Shown piece by piece: positions 54,628 through 64,000 of a stretch of DNA of 64,000 bases. The DNA is from Entomortierella parvispora. Its lineage: Eukaryota; Mortierellomycota; Mortierellomycetes; Mortierellales; Mortierellaceae. The notes beneath the pieces were generated by a model. That model did no database searches. It had not been told where the DNA came from and saw nothing but the letters and a program-made list of their open reading frames with translations. Position 1 is the stretch's first letter. Every line of letters begins with the position of its first letter. Made by a program: the position numbers and the translations under genes. The stretch is from positions 1,302,001-1,366,000 of the forward strand of contig OY752145.1 of assembly GCA_963573315.1 (NCBI GenBank), in the 5' to 3' direction.

Positions 54628-56875
54628 ATGTCCTCCAAACGAGCCGGACTTCCTTCACTTAACTCAGCGTCAGGTTCTAAAAAGGAGGCTCTTCAGCCTG
54701 TCAAGGTGCAACGCTACCGTGCTGGACAGGCACCTGAGGGCTATGTTGATCCCGCATTAGAATCGTCTTCGGACGAAGATGACCAGGACGGAAATGGTCG
54801 TCGTCGAGCAAACGAAGGTGGCGTATCTAGAAAGATTAATATGTCTATTGGAGATCAAGACAACCAACCCGAACGCAGGACCGCCTATCAGATCATCAAT
54901 GTTGAAAAGATGACTGAGGAACGTCGACGAGAGAAGGCGGAACAACGACAAAGAGGAGGCGATCAGCCTATACCAGCAGGAGGAGATCGAAGATTGGCTC
55001 GTCTACAAGCGATTCAACTCGAGGATCGTAGGAGTCGTGGTGATACCAGATCTCGGAGGCGAGGAGGAAGTGAAAGTGAAGAAGATCAGAACGAGGAGGA
55101 TGACAACGATGAAGAGGATGAGGAAGAGGCAGCATTGAGGAGGCGAAAGGCAGCAAGGGCCAGGGCCTTACGTGAAGATGCTGGCGGAGAAGAGGAGCTC
55201 TGGGGCCAAGGCGAGGAGGAAAAAGAGGAAGATGAAGATAGTAGGCCCAGCAGGTCAAGGCGCCGTGGCGAGGTAAGTTCCATCCACCATTTCGTACATG
55301 AGGATTCTTGTTACGTGCAGCAAAATTTGACGATGAGGACTCCTAACAAAAAAAAAAAAAAAAAAAAAAAAAATTCAATAGGAGAGTGAAGGATCATCAG
55401 AAGAGACATCTTCGGGTTCAGAAGAGGAGTCATCTGAGGACGATACGCCGAGGCGCAAGCTGCTGAAGCCAGTATTTGTGCCAAAGTAAGGAGCAAGAAG
55501 CGGATCCACTTCAAGCACAGACTCAGAGTCTTTCAAATGCTGTGTTGAAGAACTAACCGTGTGTCTGTTTATCTGTTCATGCATATTTTAGGTCGCAGCG
55601 TGTTACCATTGACGAAACATTGAAGGCGGAAGTTGCTGCTGAAATAGCCGAAAAGGCTAGAATCGAGGAGATCGAGGCACGCAAAAAGGAGTCTCACCAG
55701 ATGCTCAAGGAGTACGTCGCTAGACAAGCGATAGTGGAAGAAGTCCCTGATATTGACAACCTCGCCGAAGTCGATGATACCGATGGACTGGACGAAGAAG
55801 CAGAATTTGAACAATGGAAATTGCGTGAACTGAAGCGAATCAAACGAGACCGTGGAGAATTAGAGGCGTAAGTGATAGCTTGCGCAAGGAACACATGTAT
55901 TTTTCTGAACATTAGCTGTACAAGGGTTCTAATTATTCATCTATCTCTATATACCAATCTAGTCGTGAAGCAGAGAAAGCTGAAATTGAACGAAGACGTG
56001 AATTGACAGAGGAGGAGCGAGTCAAGGAAGATATGGCGTATCTGGCCAAGAAGGCAAAAGAGGAGCAAGCACTCAAGTCTGGTGGAGCCATTGAAAAGTA
56101 CCATCACAAGGGTGCTTTCTTCATGGTAGATGTCTTTTAATTGTTGTTTTGTAGAGTTTTCGCGGTATAGGACAAAGGAGCAGAGGAATGGCATTTACTC
56201 ATTGGCATTGAATCTTTGTTCTAGGATACGGACGAGGCCATTTTGAAACGCTCCACTAACGAGGCCACACCAGATGCAGTCAAGGATATCAAAGCTCTAC
56301 CAAAAATTATGCAGGTCCGTAACTTTGGACGAGCCGGTCAAACAAAGTACACTACCTTGAAGGATCAGGATACCTCTAGGCCATCTGGGTGGACGGATCC
56401 CGCGATTCGGGGCATGCAGCAGCGTCACAAGATGGCAGGATTCCGAGGAGATGATTTCAAGATTGCGTCCAAACTGGGAGGAGGCATTGGTGGGCGAGGT
56501 GGCTTCGGAGGTCGTGGCGGGCGAGGTGGAGATCGAGGCGGCTTCGGATCTGGTCTCGAGAGGAGAGACAATTCAAATACCATTCAACTAGGAGAACGGC
56601 GCAGCGATCAAGGTCGGGGTAGATATCAAGATGATGATCGAGACGGTAGACGCGATAGAGGAGACTCGTCAGGCAAGAGCAGACGTGGATACGATGCTCG
56701 AGATGCTGACCGTTCAAGAAGAGATTCCATAGATCGAGGCTCGTCATCAAGTGGCAGGGGGAGAAGGGACTATGATAGAGATCGTGACCGAGACGACCGT
56801 CGCGGCAGCGGCCGTGAGTACCGAGATCGGGACCGAGATGAGGATGCAGAGTCAAACAAAAGACGTCGCCATTAA
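54628..56875 (+). CDS. MFAP1: Spliceosomal protein MFAP1
   Basis: Exons 54628-55272, 55382-55485, 55592-55867, 55963-56125 and 56225-56875 give 612 residues. It is a component of the B-complex spliceosome. An acidic and Arg-rich N-terminal half (VKVQRYRAGQAPEGYVD, EEDQNEEDDNDEED) leads to the conserved MFAP1 region: PVFVPKSQRVTIDET, EEAEFEQWKLRELKRIKRDR, EERVKEDMAYLAKKAKEE and KYHHKGAFFMDTDE, then QVRNFGRAGQTKYTTLKDQD. The protein extends past the usual end with an RGG- and RD-rich tail (GGRGGRGGDRGGF, RDYDRDRDRDDRRG), which suggests RNA contact. All junctions are in phase. A poly-A run sits in the first intron. Confidence 0.93.
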
Positions 56876-57369
56876 AAGAACACTTTTCGAATGGTACCCT
56901 CACCTATGATAGATACACCTTGAATTCCTGAAAAGGGGTAAATGGTGACCGCACGGGGCAGGTTGAACCAGGGATTGGCAGCCTATTGGATCTGAGACGA
57001 GCGTGTGGGCGTGGGTCACGGCACCACTTGTGGGACTGTTCTGGTCGTTTGCTGTTTTTGGACCTGACTTTTACTTGACTGTTGCCTCTCCTCAAGGGAC
57101 AGACACATATGCGCTGTCTCCATTTCTTCATTCCTCTATTCGCTTCTGCTCCCTTTTACTTTCTTCTCTGACTCTCCCCCCCCCCCCCCCCCCCCCCCCC
57201 CATCATTCCAGCCACTATCCAGCCAACTAGTCATAGCCATACCCAACCGTGCCCGACCAGCCAGCTAGCTACCTCCCTTACGCCCTCACTCTATCTGGAC
57301 GAAGACCCCACTTTCTGTACATAGGACCCACATTCACAACTTCAGCCAGGACCCACACTCCACAACGCA
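56876..57369. other. Intergenic, MFAP1 to GID4
   Basis: About 490 bp with a C24 run at 57177-57200. No coding signal recognised. Confidence 0.45.
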
Positions 57370-58925
57370 ATGCCTGTTCACAGGTTAATGGAGAACTCTG
57401 GAGGCAGCGATTTCGCCTTGGAAGCACTCGCAGATCTGAGAGGCGAGGCAGCTCAGCTACAAAACACATGTATTTGTCCTCGGCTGTTTGAGGGGGATGG
57501 CAACAACCAAGAAGACATTCAGATGGATGTCGACATGACCGAGACAACAAGCTTGAATATATTTTCCCAGCAGTTTGAACCTGCGAATACCTCGACTCTA
57601 TCACCGCCAAGTTCTATCGATGAGCAGGTGGAAGACCATATACCGACCATGCTCGAGCTCCTCTTAAACAAGGACAGGGAGCATCTGGTGAGCTGTCCTT
57701 GTCATCCGAATTCACTGCCTATGACCAAGTTTTCGCGGAGGGTCAAGGAATCGTTTATTCAAATGGGAGGCTTACCACTGCCTTTGAGCACAGACGAGAA
57801 ACGGCCGGAGCATCGGACGCAGAAGGGGCTACGCATGGTGAAGCAATCAAGTCCCTTGGATCCGTTTGCACCCGCAAGGAGGCCATCGACGCAAACCGGC
57901 CATCTCTATGCAGGATCCCAGTTTCGAGGAAAGCAGCGATCCAACAGCCATAGTTACGATGTAATGGTTGACATCAAGCATGTTGATCTCAGCGAGTCAA
58001 TCTTGTATGGTTACCTTCACATTCAGGGCTTGACCGAAGAATACCCAGAACTGACGACCTACTTCGAAGCCGAGATGATCGGACCAAAACATTCTTTCTT
58101 CACGAGGAGATGGGACGCGGACGACTCTGTTGATGAGGAGCACTGGGTAAGAGAAGGCACATACAGGACACTCTACATATGAGGTGATGTGATGATGGTC
58201 AGCTAATATTCACGTCTTCTTTATGATAGACACTATTCAAACCTTTTGAACGGATCTCTAGATCAGTGTTCGCTGGATTGTCTGGAGGGATGAACGAATG
58301 CAGCAACGACGACGGGGACGATACGGGAGATAGTCAGGAATCCGACTGCCACCATTATGATGATCACGATGTGTACGACAGCGATGACAATGAAGACGGC
58401 ATCCAAGAGGAAGATTGCGATCAAGGCGCATTCGGTGCTGTTGCTTCTCATTCCGACGATGTACAGAGTTCACACTATCAGCATTCAGGCGAGTCTCGTT
58501 CGCGTGTCCATCGCCGCCGACGACGCCGTCAAAATCAACCTCAGCATCTACAGCAACGGAAACGTCGTCGCCACCTTAAATATGACCCTTCTTACTTTGA
58601 TTTTCGAAACGAAGATGTGATTTTCATGCGGTGGAAAGAGCATTTTTTGGTACCAGACCATCGAGTGGAGGGTATCTCTGGAGCGAGTTTCGCAGGATTC
58701 TACTACATTTGCTACAGCAAGTCGACTGGCCAGATTAGTGGCTATTACTTCCATCAGGCTAGCGAAAAGTACGCTGGTGGTTCAAAACGAATGTGTAAAT
58801 GGATACGGCACTTTCTAAACTGTCACTAATTGACGTACTCTTTTTTCTTGCTTGGCTCTAGGTTCCAAAAACTGTCTCTCAGTCATGTGGAGCAGAGGAG
58901 TTTCCCGTCCTTTGAGTTCCGCTAG
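57370..58925 (+). CDS. GID4: GID/CTLH ubiquitin-ligase substrate receptor GID4 (VID24)
   Basis: Exons 57370-58146, 58230-58768 and 58862-58925 give 459 residues. GID4 recruits N-terminal-proline degrons, such as gluconeogenic enzymes, to the GID E3 ligase. After a disordered 180-residue N-terminus the beta-barrel opens with [20 protein letters not shown], then [36 protein letters not shown] and, after an insertion, [20 protein letters not shown] and [20 protein letters not shown]. The C-terminus ([13 protein letters not shown]) is completed by the last exon. About 90 residues of Asp/His/Arg-rich sequence (about 272-365) interrupt the barrel compared with yeast and human proteins. The rest matches the family closely. 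Confidence 0.93.
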
Positions 58926-59297
58926 GATATACGTATATACATACATAGTCTAGTCATGAATGAATGTTTCCGTCGAAACTATGCGACACCCCTTAATTAT
59001 TGTCCCACGAGGAGAAGTTTGTGCCATGCAAATGATGCATTCATCTTTTTCACCTTCTTTCTTCATCCATCCATTGGCTATCGACAACGTCCACTTCTCA
59101 CTGATTCTCTTTCTCAACTTCTCTATTTTTTATCACGATATGTACCACATCAATAACCATTAGAAGCATCCAGAGATCCTTTCATTCATTGTTCTTCATT
59201 ACGCCGCTGTTCCTGCCCTTTAAACACATTCCATTCATTTCACCGTGCTCCTGTCCTAAGTCAAACACTCAAATTTGGCACGCATTACCAAGACACT
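58926..59297. other. Intergenic, GID4 to EAF
   Basis: About 370 bp, AT-rich with CT-rich patches. Nothing recognised. Confidence 0.45.
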
Positions 59298-61688
59298 ATG
59301 GTTGGCTGGGACGCCAAGGGTGTTTACAAGGTCCAGTGCGGGTCTTCACTGACAAGTGGAGACGACACCTCTCTTCCGTCCGATGAATTTTTTCAGTTCA
59401 AATGTAACTCGCGAATAATTTTTGACCCCTGCAACCACAGACACACAATGGTCTTCATTTTTTTTTTTTTTTTTTTTGCTCGCTTCTCATTTTTGGCACT
59501 TTTCTTCTCTATTTTTGGATACTGGGTCCAATTCATAGACAATTTTCAACCAGAGTCTGTAGACAAGTCCCGGCCTGGCGGTCTAGTCGGCAATGGCGAT
59601 ACATTCGAACTCGAGTTCTTGGGGAACAGCGGGTCGGTCTCCAATCCGGACGGATCTTCTACAGCAAGTGGGCATCTCAACGGCCATGCTGGCTCCAATG
59701 GATCGGCTATGGCCAATGGTAGTAGTAACATGAACGCTGGCGCAGAAGCGTACTCCTGGTCATCTCCTGCAAGAAAATTACGACCTGTGGACTGCCTGTT
59801 AATCTTTGATGAGGAAACTCAAGTAAGAGATAAACGACTATTTCGAAGAAAAGTGGAGACATCAAATGGAGCTAATGAGAACCAACCTTTCAACCACTAT
59901 TCCCTCCTCGTCATCGACATAGACTTTTACACTGGAACGACAACATTCCGCGTTTTCTTTTATTCAGAACAGAAAGAACAAGGATGCTGTGAAGCAAGTC
60001 CTTCTGGTGCCCAACAGCAAGTTCGACCCCAATGCTTCCGTCGCGCACTCCCCTGCTCCAAACTCAGTGACTTCGACGCCGGTCATGTCCAATCAACGGA
60101 GCGGATCAAATAGGATAGAGAGCCACGCCGGTCATCGCAACAGCATGGGTAGCCAAAGTAGGCCAGGAGCTTCAACGACATCACCACCCCCTTTGACTTT
60201 ACCAGCATCCTCGTCACAACCACAGAAGAGTAGCACTGGAGCTTCTGGTACAGGAAACAAAGATAGAGGAGCAGCTCTCAGCAGCCAAGGATCCCGACTT
60301 TCTGGTCCATCCCCTACTTCATCCTCACCTAACCGGAGGGACTCTCTTGGGGGGGAGGACGATGATGATCTGCTTATGGAGATTGAGGATGCTATTAATG
60401 CCTCAGATGGGGAGCAGGATGGAGATGATGGTGACGATGAAGGCGACGATGACGAAGAAATGGAGGAGGTCGTAACGCCGATTATCTCTCTGACAACAAC
60501 TTCTGGTACTGCTGCAACAAACTTCCATACGCCCAGCAGCATTGTCTCCTCGCCTTTACCTCCTTCTTTGCCTTCGACCTCATTTGGATCTAAGGGCGGA
60601 GCTTCTCCTGCTACTGCGGCAGCGTCTACAACTGGAACGCCGAAACCAAGAAGGAAAATCCCAATGCCCCCACCACCAGCAGCGCGGCCACAATCAACCA
60701 ATACCTCCTCTGCTGGCATCGTGGGAGGAACACCCAATGGACTCAGTGGTACATTACCTACATCGAGCCCACTGGCACCGCCAATATCATCAACACGAGG
60801 CAATGTTAAAATCCCAAGGCCAAGGAAGAGATCCTCGTCTGGTAGTGATTCAGAATCGGGATCATCAAGCTCAGGGTCAGGATCCAGCTCGGGAAGCTCA
60901 TCCGGAAGCTCTAGTTCAGGATCAGGGTCTGATTCCAGATCTGATTCTGGATCTGAGTCGGGCTCATCGGATTCTGACTCTGGATCTCAAGGTGAGGGGC
61001 GCAGACACAAACGAGTAAGGAGAACACGGAATACTGGTGATATCTCTCGGCCACCCCCTCACCAAGTGGGCGCAGTTGGCTTGGGACTTTCAACTCCTGT
61101 GGGTGGACTAGGGTTTAATGCCGGTGGTGGTATAGACACTGAAATCAGTCGTGCAGGTGGTTCTCCCTCAATGTCGGGCTCTGTTGGCTCTACTCCCAAG
61201 GGGCCAACATCATCAAGGATGTCGAAGCTGGGATCTGGAGGAAACGTTGCGGGATCTGCAGGTGGAACTCCGAAGTTACCCATGCCTATCCCACCCCATG
61301 AACGTGAACGGCAGCTGAAGCAACAGCAGATGCAGCCCCAGCAGCACAATTTCTCGCCGTCTCCACAGCTTACCATGGACACTGAAGCAGCGCTAAGCGA
61401 AGATGACGACTTGGTTGACTTTTTGGAGGACCAGATGAAGGTAAAGAATCATTTACTGCACCATAGAATGCGATATTTATCAAAGAAGGTGGACTGTTTC
61501 ACTAATCCGTTTGTTTGTATTTTCAGGAATCTTCATCGATGACGCCGACAATACCGGCTGCTAGCGCGGCCAGTAAGCCTCCACCCAAGGGCCCTATCTC
61601 GTTGAATGCCTTCACAGAGACAGTCGCGGGCGGCAAGTCTATCAATGACGACGATGTTGGGGAAATCACTAGCAGTGACGAGGATTGA
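59298..61688 (+). CDS. RNA polymerase II elongation factor EAF
   Basis: Exons 59298-59403, 59539-59822, 59923-61440 and 61527-61688 give 689 residues. EAF partners ELL in transcription elongation. The N-terminal EAF domain is spread over the first three exons: EFFQFKYNFQPESVD, TFELEFLGNSG, RPVDCLLIFDEETQTFTLER. It is interrupted by a Gly/Ser/Asn-rich insert (NGHAGSNGSAMANGSSNM). The rest is a long disordered region with Ser, acidic (EEMEEVV) and Ser/Asp-Gly repeat stretches (SSSSGSGSSSGSSSGSSSSG), ending in an acidic tail (DDDVGEITSSDED) typical of the family transactivation end. The joins restore CLLIFDEETQ to TFTLER, the family pattern. The intron at 59404-59538 contains a T-run. Confidence 0.85.
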
Positions 61689-61884
61689 AAATAAAACTCG
61701 CAATGGACATGTGACCATGACATACCCTTAATGAAGTTGTCGCGCATCACTTGTGCATGCAGGCCTTTCTCCCTTCCTTGATATTCATTCACATCCGTCT
61801 TCCCCACCCACACAGGAGACAGCTGTGCTAAACCTCCCCAGACTTGCGACCCTCCCACCCCAACTTCTTTCCAAAGCTTTTGCA

Positions 61885-64000
61885 ATGGCCCAGCATCGTA
61901 AGGACAGCGTACTGCACGAAATTAATGAACAGACACAGAGACACAGGAGACGCTGCTGATGCGCCCATTTTGCTTCGCATCATTTGCCCTGGATAGATGC
62001 CTCGCCATATCATGATGTCAAGAATGTGCAAATGATTGCATCACCCTTGTTCAAGGTCCCCGTGCCTGTAAGAATGGCCTGTTTCTCTGGAGAACCATAC
62101 TAGTCTTCCCTTGTCGGGCTTTGCACTACCCCAGTGGTCGCTATATCATTGACGACGTTTCTTAATATTGTCACATAGATATCACCGCCTTATGACATGC
62201 ATGCTTTGCCGAGTGATGTCTTGCAAAGGGTAAACAAAAAAAGCACCTCCTTTTGCTGTTGTCAACATCCCAAAACGAGAACAGATGTGCTGACCAAGAG
62301 GTTCTTTTAAATCATCCATCTTTTGCATTTAGAGGTATCACGAATTCACGTTAGAGCACCGAATCGTTCAAGAGTATCAGCGAATCATGACCGAAGAGGC
62401 CAGCGTATTGGAGGCCAAAGAAAACGCCTATAAGCTTTATGCAGAGGAACGACAGGCGCGTCTGAAGCAGGAGCGGCTCAACCGCGCTCGAAAAATTGCC
62501 CCTGGTTTCTTGGACAATGATGACCGAAGGATCCTAACTCCAACTTTGGTCGCTGCTGCGACAATCTCGTCATCATCTCTGCCCAAAGATTATGGGCACG
62601 AGTTCCCGGACATCAAGAGTAAGAGCCGCTTTGACTATAGCGAATTTGAGGCAGGTGACAGCCCTGTGGTGGAGAATGCCCACGTTCAGAGCAACGACGA
62701 GAAAACTAGCCTCACATTGGAGCAGGACCATGCCCATTACCATCAGCAGCAGCATAATATTGCTAGCTCGTCTCCTCATGACGATAATGCCAAGTCTGGT
62801 CAAGGTTCTGACGAGATAGAGGAGGAGGTCATCGTTCAAGCCGTTCCTCTCTCTGAGCTTACGGGAATGCTACGAGAGAGTTGCTTGGAGGAAGATTCAA
62901 GCTCGATCCCGGCCCCTCGACCCTGGACTGAAAGAGATGGGGCATCGGAAGTAAGGATTCGACGATTGATGTTTGGTCTCTATGCGTGTTATGCGTGCTG
63001 CATCTGGATGGAAACTGATGATTTTTGTTCATGTAGAAATCGAGCCAGCCTTCTTTCACAGCAACCCGACTGGATTATCGAGAGTTTGAACAGGGCCTCG
63101 GGCCTCCAGACCCATGGGATACTCCCGTCGACGATTTAGCGGCTCTCAAAGATGTGATTACCCAGCAGATGGGGCAGAGTATCAATGCTGGATCGCAGTA
63201 TGATTCATTAGGAGGTCGAGGTGGATCACAGCCAGTTCCTCTGCAGGAGCAATCACTTCAGCAACAGCAACCATCGCAACAATTGCAACAACAACAGCAA
63301 CAACAACAACATCTGCATCAGCAGCAGCAGCAGCCTCTGCAACAACAATACCCATACCAGCAACCACAGCAGACACAGCCACAGCAAATGCCGATATCGT
63401 CTGCGGAACCTTTGCACTCGTCATATTCGTATGGAGGCGAGAATAACAGTAACACTGCCAACCCTATCCGTACAGGTCAATACAACTCATCACCCATTCC
63501 TGTGGCAGCTTATACCCCCACTCCAAAGCTGACAGGATTGGCCCTCCAGCACCAAGTTTTGCAACAGCATCAGCAGCAACATCAATTGCAGCAGCAACAG
63601 CAGCAGCAGCGCCATTCCACAGGCGGGATTAGTGGCATGACGTCTGCTCAACAACAAGCACGGTTTGGAAGTGCGTCCCCCTCGCCCCCTCCACTCCCTC
63701 CACCACCAAGAGGCATGAACGCTTCTCCGTCTGGGGGAGCAACACAGGCAACGAGTGGACCAATTGCTCGACCACCGGTCCCAGCTAGGCCAAACAGAGC
63801 AAGTGACGGTACCTCCAGTGATTCACCGGCAAATGCATCCACCGGTGCTATTGGCGATCATGTGGTGACTTTGGACCGATCCATGACTCCCCCACGACCT
63901 CCTTTGCCACCACCTCCTTCTTCACTGTTGCAAGGTGGATCTACTCCAGGGTCTGGAGCGAATGGCGGCTCTGCTCCACGACCAGCCCTTCGGCCCCGAC
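61885..64000 (+). CDS. Gln/Pro-rich adaptor-like protein, faintly UBAP1-like (3-prime partial)
   Basis: Exons 61885-61897, 61997-62067, 62333-62950 and 63037 to beyond the window. The first exons code MAQH and ASPYHDVKNVQMIASPLFKV, then YHEFTLEHRIVQEYQRIMTE, a Lys/Arg/Glu-rich helix, KIAPGFLDNDDRRILTPT, an acidic part and FEQGLGPPDPWDTPVDDLAAL. Poly-Gln (QQLQQQQQQQQ) and proline-rich SH3-ligand-like segments (SPPPLPPPPRG, RPPVPARPN) follow. The LFKVPVP then helix order and the PWD..DDL motif recall the ESCRT-I subunit UBAP1 (UMA box, then a linker), whose UBA domains would lie past the window edge. That similarity is weak. No domain is certain, and the second exon rests on phase and splice sites only. 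Confidence 0.65.

Overview
This is a 64 kb stretch of an intron-rich fungal genome. Gene content points to an early-diverging lineage, most likely Mortierellomycotina: a phenylalanine 4-hydroxylase, a BTG/Tob protein, a NACHT / pentapeptide / WD40 protein, a MED27, and glutamine- and histidine-rich low-complexity proteins. Short GT-AG introns (about 60-500 nt, a few near 900) interrupt most genes. The lineage is inferred from family knowledge, not from a search. Exon joins below were built by hand from splice sites, reading phase and family similarity.

Region 1 (1-14.9 kb) is a rearranged tandem array built from a convergent pair, DUF3712-like gene (+) and NACHT-WD40 gene (-), with a small glycine-rich RRM gene (+) next to it. 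Two DUF3712-like genes look intact (one cut by the window edge), one NACHT-WD40 gene is intact (6924-12717) and one RRM gene is intact (13427-14893). The rest are decayed: a gutted NACHT copy (about 3255-4400), a NACHT 5-prime scrap (6148-6290), three 5-prime-truncated DUF3712 pieces (near 4500, 6540 and 12950) and an RRM copy without its glycine-rich tail. A terminal-inverted-repeat element sits in the first intron of the shortened RRM gene and is absent from its paralog.

Region 2 (15.7-26.6 kb) holds, on the minus strand, a Gln-rich protein with a Cys-rich tail, a membrane-anchored kelch protein, the CAAX protease RCE1 and a rhomboid protease; ribosomal protein eL8 lies on the plus strand. 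Region 3 (27.4-41.5 kb) has a BTG-domain protein (-), a bZIP factor (+), MED27 (-), a transcription-factor-like relic, ribosomal proteins uL22 and eS24 (+), phenylalanine hydroxylase (+) and a membrane-anchored methyltransferase-like protein (-). Region 4 (42-46.4 kb) has an intracellular alpha-amylase and a type-B carboxylesterase, both minus. Region 5 (46.8-48.2 kb) holds a degenerate 25S rRNA fragment and a tRNA-like repeat.

Region 6 (48.4-64 kb) is plus-strand: a LEA-like / MAPEG-like fusion with a His-rich loop, a mitochondrial LEA-like protein, a DNAJC7-type co-chaperone, the splicing factor MFAP1, the ubiquitin-ligase receptor GID4, the elongation factor EAF, and a partial Gln/Pro-rich protein with faint UBAP1-like features. 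Outside region 1 the genes are mostly unlinked housekeeping functions. Region 1 is the accessory locus, with features expected of a fungal NLR-type recognition locus: repeat-homogenised WD40 units, tandem copies, decay and transposon remnants.
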